Origin: Desulfobacteraceae bacterium Eth-SRB2
Lineage (GTDB): Bacteria; Desulfobacterota; Desulfobacteria; Desulfobacterales; UBA11574
Length of the DNA stretch: 64,000 bases
Assembly: GCA_004193595.1 (NCBI GenBank)
Contig: RPGQ01000077.1
Coordinates: forward strand, 1 to 64,000
Direction of reading: 5' to 3'
Under the pieces are notes generated by a model. The model was not told the DNA's origin and searched no databases. It was given only the letters and a program-made list of their open reading frames with translations. Each line of letters opens with the position of its first letter. The first letter of the stretch is position 1. Positions 1-10,045 of this stretch are shown here, piece by piece. The position numbers and the translations under genes were made by a program.

Positions 1-2
1 TT

Positions 3-854
3 CAACAGCTTCAAACCATAAAAACGATAACCCACGACCTTACAAACGAAAAACTAAAATCCGTCTCTGAAAAACTTTCCGTTATCAGTAAAACCCTTCT
101 TACAAGTAACAACCTTAAAATGGCGCTAATTGGTGAAGAGCAATCGATTTCAACCGCTTTTTCAGCCGCAGCATCCATACAAAATTTACTTGAACAAGGG
201 ACGGAATCATTAAATACGGGGCATGGATTTCTAGCGCCGGAAATCGATTGTGATGATCAAATCCCCAGGGAAGGGTGGAGCACATCGTCATCCGTTTCAT
301 TTGTGGCCAAGACTTTTAAGACGGTTCGCCTGGGACATGAAGATGCGCCGGCCTTATCCTTGATAGGCAAAATACTCAGATCCTTGTATCTACATCGCGA
401 GATTCGGGAAAAAGGCGGAGCATATGGGGGTTTTGCCGTGTACAATACGGAGAACGGACTGTTTTGCTTTGCTTCTTACAGGGATCCGCATATCGTTTCT
501 ACTCTAAAAACATACGATAATGCTCGGGGGTTTATAAGATCCGGCAACTACAGCGATGAAGACATTAAAGAGGCAATCCTCCAGGTATGCTCTGATATTG
601 ACAAACCCGACGCCCCGGGGACCGCAGCCAGAAAGGCTTTTTTCAGGAAGATCGTTTTCTTGTCGGACGACATCCGTGAACAATTCAAGCAAAAACTTCT
701 TACGCTGACCCGTAATCAGATCATTAATGTTGCCGAAAAATATTTCCATGACAACAACGAAAAACAGGCGGTAGCAGTGATATCGAATGAAGACAGATTG
801 AACTCTGCAAACAAGCAGCTTGCGAACAACCCCTTGAAACTATTCAGGATTTAG
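3..854 (+). CDS. M16-family metallopeptidase (presequence protease-like), C-terminal part
   Basis: The reading frame is open from the left edge, so only the last 283 or so residues are present. The segment REKGGAYGGFAVYN matches the conserved C-terminal R/Y substrate-binding motif of M16C (PreP/insulinase) enzymes, and the following helices (GNYSDEDIKEAILQVCSDIDKPDAPG) fit that family's last domain. Family members degrade peptides of intermediate length. The zinc site (HxxEH) would be in the N-terminal half, outside the window. A start at the ATG at 120 is not credible, because coding-like sequence continues upstream of it. The gene ends before a short palindromic repeat. Confidence 0.8.
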   Translation, partial: QQLQTIKTITHDLTNEKLKSVSEKLSVISKTLLTSNNLKMALIGEEQSISTAFSAAASIQNLLEQGTESLNTGHGFLAPEIDCDDQIPREGWSTSSSVSFVAKTFKTVRLGHEDAPALSLIGKILRSLYLHREIREKGGAYGGFAVYNTENGLFCFASYRDPHIVSTLKTYDNARGFIRSGNYSDEDIKEAILQVCSDIDKPDAPGTAARKAFFRKIVFLSDDIREQFKQKLLTLTRNQIINVAEKYFHDNNEKQAVAVISNEDRLNSANKQLANNPLKLFRI

Positions 855-899
855 TCTCTTAATTGTAAATTTTGATCTTTTTGTGGCAAAAAAAGTTTA

Positions 900-973
900 A
901 CCACACCACGAAGTACACGAAGAATACGAAGGTTATATATTTTATTCTTCTTTTTCTTCGTGATCTTCGTGGT
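900..973. repeat. Dispersed inverted-repeat element (CACGAAG type)
   Basis: The left arm CCACGAAGTACACGAAG and the right arm CTTCGTGATCTTCGTGG form an imperfect palindrome around an AT-rich centre. It fills the space between the peptidase gene and mtnA and contains no gene. Confidence 0.6.
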
Positions 974-1026
974 AAAAATAAAACCGATCTTTTTTGGTTC
1001 CGGCTTGTCCGGGTTAGTTTTTGATT

Positions 1027-2139
1027 ATGAAAGTAGACGGTAAAGACCTTCGGCCCATTTGGCTGGATTCGGATTTAAATGTTGTAAAAATTATCGACCA
1101 GAGACGTCTTCCCCATGAATTTGTAATTGCGGATCTTAAAACCGTTGATGATGTTATCACGGCCATCACCGGGATGTATGTAAGAGGTGCGCCCTTGATA
1201 GGGGTGACGGCCGCATACGGAGTATATCTTGCCGCCTTGAATTCACCGGTTAAAACCGTTGAAAAAAACTACCTGATAGAAGAATGCACCCGATTAAAAG
1301 CGGCCAGACCCACGGCAGTTAATCTTGCCTGGGCTGTGGATAAAGTTTTATCTGAAGTATTAACACAAAACAACGCCTCGGAAAAAATTACTACGGCACG
1401 TAAGCAAGCCCAAAAGATTGCCGAGGCAGAAGCTGAAAACTGCCGAAAAATCGGTGAGCACGGATTAAGCCTGATTCATGAAATCAGCCGCAAAAAACAA
1501 GGAGATACCGTTAATCTGCTTACCCATTGCAATGCCGGATGGCTGGCCTGCGTCGAGTATGGCACGGCTACGGCGCCCATCTATGCTGCATTTAATAACG
1601 GAATAGATGTACATGTATGGGTTGACGAAACCAGACCCCTGAACCAGGGTGCACGGCTGACGGCATGGGAACTTGGGAAACAAGGTGTCAAACACACGGT
1701 CATAACAGACAATGCCGGCGGCCATCTCATGCAGCACGGTATGGTTGATATGGTTATCGTGGGTACCGACAGAACAACATTTACAGGAGACGTTGCCAAT
1801 AAAATCGGAACGTATCTCAAGGCCCTTGCGGCCAGGGATAATAACATACCGTTTTATGTTGCTCTGCCATCGAGCACTTTCGATTGGAAGATAAAAGATG
1901 GAATAAAAGAGATACCCATAGAAAAGCGCGATCCGGATGAAATAAGGTATGTCCAGGGATTGGACCGGGGAACCATCAAAAGTGTTTTAATTCCTCCCAA
2001 AGAAAGTCCGGCTGCCAATTTTGCTTTTGATGTCACACCGGCAAAACTTGTTACCGGTTTTATAACTGAAAGGGGGATCTGTAAGGCATCAGAAAAAGAT
2101 ATACTCGGTCTGTTTCCTGAAAAGAAAGTATCCATTTAG
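1027..2139 (+). CDS. mtnA: S-methyl-5-thioribose-1-phosphate isomerase
   Basis: This enzyme converts methylthioribose-1-phosphate to methylthioribulose-1-phosphate in methionine salvage. It is cytosolic, about 370 residues, which is normal for the family. Visible landmarks are VRGAP (about residues 52-56), THCNAGWLA with the expected catalytic Cys near 168, DETRPLNQGARLTAWEL (about 200-216), ITDNAGG, and IVGTDR with the catalytic Asp near 248, followed by NKIGTY and PFYVALPSSTFD. The ATG at 1027 is preferred over the TTG two codons upstream because family members begin close to it; no strong Shine-Dalgarno is visible for either. The same fold occurs in eIF2B-like proteins, but the catalytic motifs favour MtnA. 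No other salvage gene is adjacent. Confidence 0.93.
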   Translation: MKVDGKDLRPIWLDSDLNVVKIIDQRRLPHEFVIADLKTVDDVITAITGMYVRGAPLIGVTAAYGVYLAALNSPVKTVEKNYLIEECTRLKAARPTAVNLAWAVDKVLSEVLTQNNASEKITTARKQAQKIAEAEAENCRKIGEHGLSLIHEISRKKQGDTVNLLTHCNAGWLACVEYGTATAPIYAAFNNGIDVHVWVDETRPLNQGARLTAWELGKQGVKHTVITDNAGGHLMQHGMVDMVIVGTDRTTFTGDVANKIGTYLKALAARDNNIPFYVALPSSTFDWKIKDGIKEIPIEKRDPDEIRYVQGLDRGTIKSVLIPPKESPAANFAFDVTPAKLVTGFITERGICKASEKDILGLFPEKKVSI

Positions 2140-2180
2140 CGTTATCAAATAACCATGCCAATTCTAACGCTTATTTTTTT
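2138..2180 (+). terminator. Probable intrinsic terminator after mtnA
   Basis: AGCGTTA (2138-2144) pairs with TAACGCT (2165-2171), followed by a T-rich run. It lies between two convergent genes. The loop is about 20 nt, so the call is moderate. Confidence 0.45.
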
Positions 2181-4335
2181 CCTGCCATGGATAGGTAACC
2201 CGTGAGTGGAATGTGGCCATTAGAGAATCACTCAATGTCTTAACAATCTTTGCGATGTTACGGGTAGTGAGATTACACTCGTCGAATTGACCATCAGCAA
2301 TTCGTTTTACAATATTGAGGAGAATCATTTTCTCAACCCTCTCCCGTGTGGGTGTCTCCATAGACCTGAAAGTGGCTTCAACCGCATCCACTATCATTAA
2401 TATTGCGGCTTCAAGGCTTTGGGGCTTTGGTCCTGAATACCGGAAATCCTCCTTGCGGGGTTTTGACTCGGGGTTTGACTCCACGGCTTTGTTGTAAAAA
2501 TACTCTACAAACAGCGTTCCATGATGCTGTCTGATAAAGTCCACAATTAGTTCGGGTAGCCCCATTTTCCTTGCAATCTGTTCTCCACATTTTACATGAT
2601 TGATTATGATTTGTGCACTCTCTTGCGGATCCAAATTATCATGAGGATTCTCTCCGCTGGATTGATTCTCGGAAAAAAACAGAGGGTCAGCCATTTTTCC
2701 TATATCATGGTAATAAGCGCCTATTCTCAGTAAGAGAGTGTTTACACCCACTGCCTCTCCTACAGCTTGAGCCAGGAATGCCATTGTCATACTATGTTGA
2801 TAAGTTGCCGGGATTTTGGAGAAAAGGTCTTTCAAAAGGGGATGTTGGAGGTCGGAATACTTTGTAAGTTTGAAGTTGGAAGCGGCACGCCAACTCATTT
2901 CCAATATCGGCAATAGGAGTAATGCCATGGGTCCTGCCAGAACGCCGCCCATAAAAGCCCATCCCAGAAAATCGGACAAACGCTTGTCCAAAACCATTGC
3001 CTGGAAAAAAGTCCAAATTTCGTGCCAGCTCCCCATCAGAGGAGCTATGTTTTCCCACTTTGTAGAATAAGCGAAAAGTACGCCCACATTGATAATTCCC
3101 ACGATTAATGACGGAAGTAGAATATGAATGCGTTTTTGTATCTTGGAACCGAGCAAGACGGCGGTCAACCCACCTAAAGTGAAGAAAAGAAATATCTCAA
3201 AGGTGCGGGCTGAAAATAGGGTTAGCAATATCGCTCCAATTACCGTGGACCAGGTGGCTGCGATTCTTCCGTAGTTTAGAAGAACGACCAGGAGCGGAAG
3301 TAAGGCAAAAGGTACAAAATAGAGAGGAAAAGGCGTGAACAAAAGGCAAAACTTGAAAAGAAAAATGCTGATGATCAATAGAAACAGGAGCGGCCGGTAA
3401 GGTAGTGTCTTCTGACGTTCTGTGTCAATGATTTTCAAAAAAAACCTGTCATGGAACACGACGATTAGCAGAATCACAATAAGTATCCAGGGGGTATTTC
3501 CATAAAGATTTTTTTTAGCAAACTCACAATGAGAAACCACAAGCAATAAATCTTCTTCGCTCAGCACTTTTCGAAACGGGACGAGGACATCCCCTGGTTT
3601 GTAATGTATGACTTTGGAGGGATAACGCCTGACTATTTCTTGGATCCTCCTGTCATTTTCCTTTTTGTCGTATTTCAAATTCGGCAGGAGAGTGGATAGC
3701 GATATCTTTATAACAGGATCCAAGACTTCTTCATGGATTTGCCAAAACAGTTGAGAGACTTTATCTTGTAGCATGAAACGAGCCTGCTCAAGGGTAATGA
3801 CTTCCTCAGCCGGATGTGCCACAATCCCCTTGGGTTCAGAATAAAGTACCTCGATTATGTTTTTAACATGATATGGCTCCGGGTCTTCTACAATGATATT
3901 TTGGAGAATGGTTTCTTCGAAAGCCAGGATGCCGTTCAAAAGACTCGTCAGATTTCTGTAGCCAAGCAATTTGTCTGCCTCATCAAGGCTGATCTCCAGC
4001 CCGAAATCTTTGTGCACATAGGCTATCAGTTTCTGCCCCATAGGAAGTTTTTGTTTTTGAAGAAATGAGACCTCTTTTATCAGATCATCCATTCTTGTTT
4101 TTACTTTCTCGGCAATAGCCGGGAGATAGGTATACAAAGGAACATACCGGAAAAGGGCTATATCACGCCTATCCCTAAGCGCCTTATCTTGATCAAAAGT
4201 AAAAAATCCTTGGGACCGAACGGAGAAAGGAACAACCTCGCCGAGTTTGGGTGGCACGGCAAAAAAGTAGACATACTCAACGTAGGATGCAAATAAGACC
4301 GCAAGGACAAGGATGGCGTTGAGTATCAGTCTCAT
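2164..4335 (-). CDS. 7TM-HD domain phosphodiesterase (PgpH/YqfF-like)
   Basis: A 723-residue membrane protein with the architecture of the 7TMR-HD family: an N-terminal membrane anchor (about residues 5-30), an extracytoplasmic 7TMR-HDED-like region (about 40-270), a block of hydrophobic segments (about 280-480), and a cytoplasmic HD domain with YYHDIGKMADPLFF around residue 540 and a later HHGT motif. Characterised relatives such as Listeria PgpH hydrolyse cyclic di-AMP, so that is the likely activity. The gene is convergent with mtnA. The start ATG at 4335 is followed directly by the hydrophobic anchor. In many genomes it sits near ybeY/phoH; no such neighbour is seen here. Confidence 0.85.
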   Translation of the reverse strand: MRLILNAILVLAVLFASYVEYVYFFAVPPKLGEVVPFSVRSQGFFTFDQDKALRDRRDIALFRYVPLYTYLPAIAEKVKTRMDDLIKEVSFLQKQKLPMGQKLIAYVHKDFGLEISLDEADKLLGYRNLTSLLNGILAFEETILQNIIVEDPEPYHVKNIIEVLYSEPKGIVAHPAEEVITLEQARFMLQDKVSQLFWQIHEEVLDPVIKISLSTLLPNLKYDKKENDRRIQEIVRRYPSKVIHYKPGDVLVPFRKVLSEEDLLLVVSHCEFAKKNLYGNTPWILIVILLIVVFHDRFFLKIIDTERQKTLPYRPLLFLLIISIFLFKFCLLFTPFPLYFVPFALLPLLVVLLNYGRIAATWSTVIGAILLTLFSARTFEIFLFFTLGGLTAVLLGSKIQKRIHILLPSLIVGIINVGVLFAYSTKWENIAPLMGSWHEIWTFFQAMVLDKRLSDFLGWAFMGGVLAGPMALLLLPILEMSWRAASNFKLTKYSDLQHPLLKDLFSKIPATYQHSMTMAFLAQAVGEAVGVNTLLLRIGAYYHDIGKMADPLFFSENQSSGENPHDNLDPQESAQIIINHVKCGEQIARKMGLPELIVDFIRQHHGTLFVEYFYNKAVESNPESKPRKEDFRYSGPKPQSLEAAILMIVDAVEATFRSMETPTRERVEKMILLNIVKRIADGQFDECNLTTRNIAKIVKTLSDSLMATFHSRVTYPWQEKNKR

Positions 4336-4530
4336 CTTGGTTTCAATTGATTATATCGTTTAAAGGTAATTTAAAAACATTATGAAAGCAGTTGAAAAGA
4401 AAAATTCGAATTGTGCACTGCTCTCAACCGAACGGCAAAACATGAAAACCGACGATAATCGGCCAAAATTACAGTACAGATATCAAAAACAAACCCGTGA
4501 GTCAACCCGATAGGTTTGTACCCAGGTTAG

Positions 4531-4664
4531 TTCGCTTCGCCCCAATTGGAATGTTGGAATATTAGGATATTGGGGATAAGGACAGAAATAAACCATTTTA
4601 ATTGTAAAAAACTCCTTCAAACGTATTATTCCATTACTCCATCATTCCAATTGGGGCGAAGTCC
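4531..4664. repeat. Inverted-repeat element, 'CCCCAATTGGAAT' family
   Basis: The left end TTCGCTTCGCCCCAATTGGA and the right end TCCAATTGGGGCGAAGTCC are inverted copies about 90 bp apart. Related sequence occurs near 50690, 59525 and 62585-62720. No ORF lies inside. Confidence 0.65.
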
Positions 4665-4709
4665 CTAAGTTCTGGTTTTAATAATTTCAACAAGTTATAA
4701 GATCTTTTG

Positions 4710-4781
4710 GTAACATCTCAATAAATTATGAAGCCCGGTCAATATCACCATTTAATACACTAGAACTTATTGAGAAGTTAC
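4710..4781. repeat. 72-bp palindromic element, copy A
   Basis: It begins GTAACATCTCAATAA and ends TTATTGAGAAGTTAC, the near-perfect inverse. The middle contains TTTAATACAC. Copies B (54079-54145) and C (59076-59147, opposite strand) share this design. Similarity with copy B extends about 18 bp further upstream (AAGATCTTTTG). Confidence 0.75.
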
Positions 4782-5381
4782 TCATTTTTTTATACCTCCA
4801 TAGCAAATATGGTTCAAGATTTTATCCACTTTATTTTACAAGTTTTAAATAAATGAGAGATCAGAATCCCATTTTGTAATATTTTCGTATATGTTTTATT
4901 TTTTTCTGACCAATCCTATTCCTTGGCATAATGCCCTTTGCATTAATTTATAGGATTTTTCGATTGACAGCTTTAAATTGTTATCCGTCATTAAATTAAA
5001 GAGCATCATTCGTTATTATTTAAATCTTGCGGAAATTTTTATATTATGACCAAAAACTTAGACATAAAGATCATTTTGGAAAAACTTGCTTCCGGTTGAT
5101 TTTTACTGTATTAAGATATAATCAAAGTTTGCGATTTGTTTGCGATTTTGACAAGAAACCTTGGACTTTCAGTAAGTTGTGATTCAGGCAAGTGATCACA
5201 CGATTTTAAAAGCAAGATTTTTATGGCATCTTCTCAATTATATCAAAATTTTGAAGGCTGAAAGCCGGGCCACAATATATGGTATCCACTTTATTCTCTC
5301 CGAATGAGGAATATTGATCAAATACCACACTGTTTTTTTGATATGATTACTGGACACTATTAAAGAAGTTAAAGAAGTGTG
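4782..5381. other. AT-rich intergenic stretch
   Basis: No convincing coding frame or structured RNA was recognised in this roughly 600 bp of AT-rich sequence upstream of the decayed IS630-type element. Confidence 0.5.
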
Positions 5382-5540
5382 CACTCCTTCACCATTCAAG
5401 AATCGTGCGAGTATCATGAAACCAAAAACCTTCCATACAGATCCGTCTCTGGCATTGTTCGCTTAACATTTCGTTTTTGCGTGTATAAATGCGTATTTCC
5501 CATTTTATAAAATAACAAACGATTAGCTTGCTTGCTTTCA
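5382..5540. repeat. Dispersed repeat of about 150 bp, copy 1
   Basis: From CACTCCTTCACCATTCAAG through ATTAGCTTGC this matches 62814-62970, upstream of the cold-shock gene, with scattered substitutions. It directly precedes the decayed transposase. It may be a duplicated leader region or a mobile non-coding element. Confidence 0.65.
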
Positions 5541-6922
5541 AATATAGCTTTTGCGCATCTTGCCGTCTACATGAACCTTATAGTTCTGTCATAAATGAAT
5601 TGATGCCAAACAAGGGGTTAATCCATGATATTCTGTTCATAATTTCAACTCATTCAAACAGAAAAATGGATGAATCTGGTATCATGTCGTGGCTTGAAAC
5701 CACTAAGCCCCGAAATAAAATTACTGTCTCTGCTAAGCGGTATTTTGATCAAAACAAACTGACACCTGCAGAACCAAGTGTGAAGCGTACTTCAGATGCT
5801 CTTGGTATTGGTATTGGTATAGCAACAGTCAAACGCATTATATTGCGACTATAATCGTGATCCTGGTCTGCTCGATAAACCTACAAAATTACGTGGGCGC
5901 CCTATTTATGCTGTTAAGCGTGTCATTATCAGAATCTACTCGGTCATATATTCGAACTGCAAACAAAAAGAGCATATAACGCTGAAGTTGATAAAGCTTC
6001 TTAGGAAGAATATCTGACCAAACGATTTAACAAAGCAACATTAGCCAGAACGCTTAATAGGTGGGGATTTGAATTTGGACAGGGAATAAGATCCCAACAC
6101 TTAAAAGAGAAGGATCATGTGATTGCCGATGAGCAGCGTTATTTGCGCGAAATGAGGAGCAATCGAGTTCCCGGGAAAGGCATTGATACAATTCGCCCGG
6201 AAGTTTATCTTGATGAGTCGTATGTAAACAAGAATCATAGCAATGACTTTATATGGTATTACGGTGAAGATGGCCCTTGGGTGCAAAAGCCGACAGGCAA
6301 AGGAGAACGTCTTATCATTATCAATGCCATAACTAAATCTGGTTGGGTTCCAGGTTCAAAGCTTGTGTTTAAGAGTACGAGAAAGACAGGGGATTATCAC
6401 GGCCAAATGAAGTGGGAATTATTTAAAAAATGGTTTACGGAAATGCTCCTTCCTAATATTCCGGAACAGTCCTTCATCATCATGGATAATGCTCCATACC
6501 ACAATATCTTATCAGAGCACTCCCCTTCAACGCCACAAAGCTCGAAGAAGAAAATCAAGAAATGGCTTGAACAAAATAAAGTTTACTGTCGTGATGATTG
6601 CCTAAAGCCTGAGTTGGTCGAGCTTTTGATCAAAATGGTCCCTGAACAGATCTATGCAGTCGACGAAATAGCTACATCATTTGGCCATAAGGTTCTCAGA
6701 ACTCCACCGTATCATCCAGAACTACAACCGATAGAAACATGCTGGGGCGTAGTAAAAAATCATGTAGCCAGAAATTGCGACTTTACCGTGAAAAACTTGA
6801 TAAAGCAGCTCGATTGTGGGTTTAATAAAGTCACCGCTTCAACATGCGAAAAAATTATTAAAAAAGTAAGAAAAATTGAGGATGAATTTTGGACAACAGA
6901 TATAAAGATGGACGCACAATAA
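5528..6922 (+). pseudogene. IS630-family transposase, broken
   Basis: The gene is split by frame disruptions between about 5854 and 6119. The N-terminal part (5528-5854) has a helix-turn-helix-like segment and TPAEPSVKRTSDALG. The C-terminal part (6119-6922) carries an IS630/Tc1-mariner DDE core: YLDESYVN (first Asp), IMDNAPYHN (second Asp), and YHPELQPIETCWG (Glu). The DDE residues survive, but no single continuous frame joins the DNA-binding and catalytic halves. Terminal inverted repeats could not be identified. Confidence 0.8.
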
Positions 6923-6943
6923 TTCAGATATTTAGGTATCAAT

Positions 6944-7358
6944 TCATTTGCGACGCACTATAGGGCCATGCATTACGTCGCTTTGCCAAAGGTCGTTGGG
7001 AAGTTCTGCTTCAAACTTGCGACGATCCTCAGGCTTTGAACCAGTGACGCTGTCGTGTGTGTGAAATACCTTAAAGCCATTTGTTGTGTTCTTCTTTATG
7101 GAATATGCTGGAACGTATCCTCTTAACTTCCGACTGAAAATGCTTAAAATATCCGGCAGGTCGAAGCCTGATAACGCAGCCACAAATAGGACAACGATAA
7201 AGCTTAAGCAATAACGGCTCGTTATAACCATCAAAAAATCGCCTGAGCATAACCATGCCCCCATATTTTATAATCATTACATCGCAGACAATTTTTGGGC
7301 CTCTGCCATGGATAATTGCGTTTTTTCTTAAAAAGTTCCTTGGGTTTAACGGTAACAA
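6944..7358 (-). pseudogene. Integrase-type transposon remnant with zinc-finger-like leader ORF
   Basis: Two overlapping minus-strand frames remain. The upstream one (to about 7071) contains YRCPICGCVIRLRPAGYFKHFQ, a Cys-rich leader protein often found ahead of rve-type transposases. The downstream one ends FEAELPNDLWQSDVMHGP, the start of an rve/DDE integrase core (WQSD carries the first catalytic Asp), and stops immediately after. The rest of the transposase is missing. The family assignment (IS481-like) is tentative. Confidence 0.55.
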
Positions 7359-7410
7359 AGATTATCATAATACTGCCTTTTGGAGAATTATTTGGTGATC
7401 CTCGGTTTGA

Positions 7411-7454
7411 AAAGGGCGGTAGGCCTCTGAAAAAAGACTCGCCGCCCTTTTTTT
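7411..7454 (+). terminator. Rho-independent terminator-like hairpin
   Basis: AAAGGGCGG (7411-7419) pairs with CCGCCCTTT (7442-7450), followed by T's. It could serve either strand. Confidence 0.6.
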
Positions 7455-7483
7455 AAAATAAAAAAAGCCTCCGTAAAGAGGCT
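7452..7483 (-). terminator. Terminator of the polysaccharide operon (after ugd)
   Basis: Read on the minus strand, AGCCTC-TTTACG-GAGGCT is followed by TTTTTTTATTTT. It lies about 270 bp downstream of the ugd stop and is the best candidate end of the long minus-strand transcription unit. Confidence 0.7.
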
Positions 7484-7755
7484 CATTTATTTCGATAATC
7501 TTAATCTGTTTGTCAACGCATTCTACAAAATCATTGCTACAACCTTCTCTTCATTCTAACAATCCACACCACCCCAGTACGATCTTTCGGACCTACCACG
7601 GGGGAATGGACTTCGTATTCCACAGGGCAGGCAGGCATACATTAAGTATTTCGAGGATTAAAATTTGAGTCTGACACCGGGATTGGACCCCGGTTAAATA
7701 TTAAATACGGATTTAACTGGGCAGGCAAAAGAAACTGCTTTTCAAAGGTCTCGTA
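7484..7755. other. Intergenic, no gene seen
   Basis: It holds a fragment CCCCAGTACGATCTTTCGG that recurs in similar form near 43405, suggesting degenerate dispersed repeat debris. No coding frame is supported. Confidence 0.4.
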
Positions 7756-9051
7756 TTATCTGCCAATTCCCATGTACTTAAACCCAAGCTCTTTCATCTC
7801 TTTTGGGTCATAAATATTTCGTCCATCGATGATAATCGGCTTTTTCAGAAGAATTTTTACCGCTCGAATATCAAGATTCCTGAATTCATTCCATTCGGTG
7901 GCAACGATCAAAGCATCACAATCGCGAATTGTTTCGTAAGGATTTTGAAAAAACTTGACATTTTTTAAAACATTTTTTGCGTTTTCAATTGCAACCGGAT
8001 CACATGCATGAACTTTTGCACCCATGTTCTGTAGTTCTTCGATAATCTTCAGTGAAGGTGCTTCTCTGATATCGTCTGTTTTCGGTTTAAACGAAATACC
8101 CCAGACAGCTATGGTGCTATCTTTAACATCTAATAATGATCCCAGTTTATTTACAACAATGCTTTTCTGCTGCTCATTTATTCTGTGTACCGCTTCAAAC
8201 AGATCAGAATTACAACCATACAGTTTTAATGTAGAAATAAGTGCCTTAACATCCTTTGGGAAGCAACTGCCCCCATAACCAATACCGGCCTGCAAAAATC
8301 GTGGCCCGATTCTGTTGTCAAGCCCCATGCCCCTTGAAATTTGCTTGATATCCGCTCCTGTTTTTTCACACAGATAAGAAAGCTGATTCATAAAGCTGAT
8401 CCGGGTTGCCAGCATAGCGTTGCTTGCATATTTTATAATCTCTGCACTTTTTATGTCTGTGATCATTATGGGTCTGTCGGTTCTTGCTCTTGAGCGATAT
8501 AACGACGTCATTATTTCTTCGGCTTTTTTGCTATCTGATCCGATGATAATCCTGTCAGGATTTTCGAAATCTTTTACCGCAGCGCCTTCCCTTAAGAACT
8601 CAGGGTTGGAAATAACATCAAACTCAATCTTTTTATTCTGATTTTCTTTTATTATATTTTTTACAAGATCGGCAGTTCCCACAGGTACCGTGCTTTTATT
8701 TACGACGATTTTATATTCATTTATATGCTGACCGATAAATTTTGCGACCGCTTCTACCGCTGTAAGATCGACTTCCTGATGTTCATTGGTAGGTGTATTT
8801 ACGCATATAAAAATAATTTCAGAATCCCGGACTGCTTTTATCACATCTGTTGTAAACCTGAGCCTTCCAGCTTCGACATTTCTTTTATAGATCTCCTCGA
8901 TGCCGGGTTCATATATCGGCAAGATGCCATTCTTCAGCGAATCTATCTTTTCTCTGTCAATATCAAAGCAGAGGACGTCGTTACCCAGGTTTGCAAACCC
9001 GGTTCCGGTAACGAGACCGACATAACCGGTTCCTGCGATGGTTAATTTCAT
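7756..9051 (-). CDS. ugd: UDP-glucose 6-dehydrogenase family protein
   Basis: A 431-residue NAD-dependent sugar-nucleotide dehydrogenase that oxidises C6 of UDP-glucose (or a related hexose) to the uronate. The N-terminal Rossmann motif GTGYVG (about 7-12), VNTPTNE, NPEFLREGAA, the catalytic GGSCFPKD with Cys near 262, and GISFKPKTDDIREAPS are all present, and the length is normal. The N-terminus resembles UDP-glucose rather than UDP-GlcNAc (WbpA-type) dehydrogenases, but substrate choice cannot be fixed from sequence. It is the last gene of the minus-strand polysaccharide locus and is followed by a terminator. Confidence 0.92.
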   Translation of the reverse strand: MKLTIAGTGYVGLVTGTGFANLGNDVLCFDIDREKIDSLKNGILPIYEPGIEEIYKRNVEAGRLRFTTDVIKAVRDSEIIFICVNTPTNEHQEVDLTAVEAVAKFIGQHINEYKIVVNKSTVPVGTADLVKNIIKENQNKKIEFDVISNPEFLREGAAVKDFENPDRIIIGSDSKKAEEIMTSLYRSRARTDRPIMITDIKSAEIIKYASNAMLATRISFMNQLSYLCEKTGADIKQISRGMGLDNRIGPRFLQAGIGYGGSCFPKDVKALISTLKLYGCNSDLFEAVHRINEQQKSIVVNKLGSLLDVKDSTIAVWGISFKPKTDDIREAPSLKIIEELQNMGAKVHACDPVAIENAKNVLKNVKFFQNPYETIRDCDALIVATEWNEFRNLDIRAVKILLKKPIIIDGRNIYDPKEMKELGFKYMGIGR

Positions 9052-9119
9052 TTAGGCTCCTTCAAAAATTTTTTAGACAGGATCTACCCCGCATAAAAGC
9101 AACGGGACAGGCAGGATTT

Positions 9120-9290
9120 TCATGATTTCTGCTCCCGCGCCTGCCGGAACCGCTCGTTTTCCGCCCGCATGGCTTCCAGGCGGCATTTGATGATCTTGCG
9201 GGTATAATTCCGCCGGGCGGCCTTGAATTTTCTGATCAATAATATAGCCAACACCAGTGCCAGAGGCACCATCCAGAGTAATTGGGCCAT
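9120..9290 (-). CDS. Small single-pass membrane protein
   Basis: A 56-residue frame (MAQLLWMVPLALVLAILLIR...) with one hydrophobic helix at about residues 4-20 and a strongly basic, then charged tail (KFKAARRNYTRK, EAMRAENERFRQARE). An AAGGAG Shine-Dalgarno lies just upstream of the ATG, inside the end of the preceding small ORF, which argues for real translation and coupling. Function unknown. It sits between ugd and a small cytosolic ORF. Confidence 0.6.
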   Translation of the reverse strand: MAQLLWMVPLALVLAILLIRKFKAARRNYTRKIIKCRLEAMRAENERFRQAREQKS

Positions 9291-9292
9291 GA

Positions 9293-9505
9293 TTATTCTC
9301 CTTTCCCGCCCACTTGGTCAAAAAGTTCCTCGATGTCTGCTTTTGCCAGGTCCATGATGGCCTGCAGGCGCTTGTGCTCAAACTCGTCCTGCCCCGCCGT
9401 CTGGTGAAGCTGCTTTAAGATCCGCGCAAATTCCTGCAAGGTCTTGAACAGATCGGCGATGAAGAAGTTTGTATCCATGTTTAAAGGTTCAGGGTTCAAA
9501 CTCAT
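9293..9505 (-). CDS. Small hypothetical protein
   Basis: About 70 residues, acidic and helical (DLFKTLQEFARILKQLHQT, RLQAIMDLAKADIEELFDQ). The ATG at 9505 is chosen because GGAG sits 8 nt upstream; a longer frame would start within that site. The stop is 2 nt ahead of the next small gene's ATG, so the two form a small operon. No recognised domain. Confidence 0.55.
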   Translation of the reverse strand: MSLNPEPLNMDTNFFIADLFKTLQEFARILKQLHQTAGQDEFEHKRLQAIMDLAKADIEELFDQVGGKGE

Positions 9506-9654
9506 TTTCAACACTCCAAATTACATTTTTAGGTTAATTTTAGGCAATGGTTTTTAGACCAGAACAATTTGGATAAATTATCCTGCTTCAGGCTTAATAA
9601 AGGCATTTGGATTAACCTTTAGCGCTACTTAATACTCCATTTGCTGTTTAGTAA

Positions 9655-10045
9655 ATTGAAGGAGCTTTGTTCGACAGCTTCTCAGGTACTATTGGCCCGA
9701 CTTCTCGGAAGTGTACACCCCGGGATTTCGGCCTTGACCTTCCCCGGCCGGACTGTCTTCGGGACTAACAACAGCCGCTTCCGAGATCTCCCGGTTCCCG
9801 CTCATGAAGCGTATGCACATGCCACAGGTCTCTGACTCCGGGGAGCCGAATGAGCACTCGCATAAACGCACTCCTTCATGTTGCCTTCCCCATCGTTCAA
9901 CAAGGTCGGCACTCTCGAACGGTGATTTCGGAGCTCAATACTGTGAGTATCGAAGATCCCGTTATCGGGGGTGCACACCCCTGCTAATGCTTCCCCATGC
10001 CATCACTGGTCATCGAGGCATAGCTCGGGCAAGTTCTGTCCAATT
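9655..10045 (-). mobile_element. Group II intron remnant (5' RNA domain region plus start of the intron-encoded protein)
   Basis: Read on the minus strand this structured, GC-richer stretch ends in translated fragments typical of the N-terminal leader of group II intron reverse transcriptases: MSGNREIS, then GVYTSEKSG and, after a frame change, IVPEKLSNKAPS. No reverse transcriptase domain follows, so it is a truncated, decayed copy. Its upstream end replaces the C-terminus of a nucleotidyltransferase gene. The identification rests on remembered leader-peptide patterns and is not certain. Confidence 0.5.

Noticed and set aside
9073-9381. Minus-strand frame of 102 codons overlapping two small ORFs near ugd
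   Set aside because: The two shorter frames (9120-9290 and 9293-9505) have Shine-Dalgarno sites and sensible composition; this one does not.
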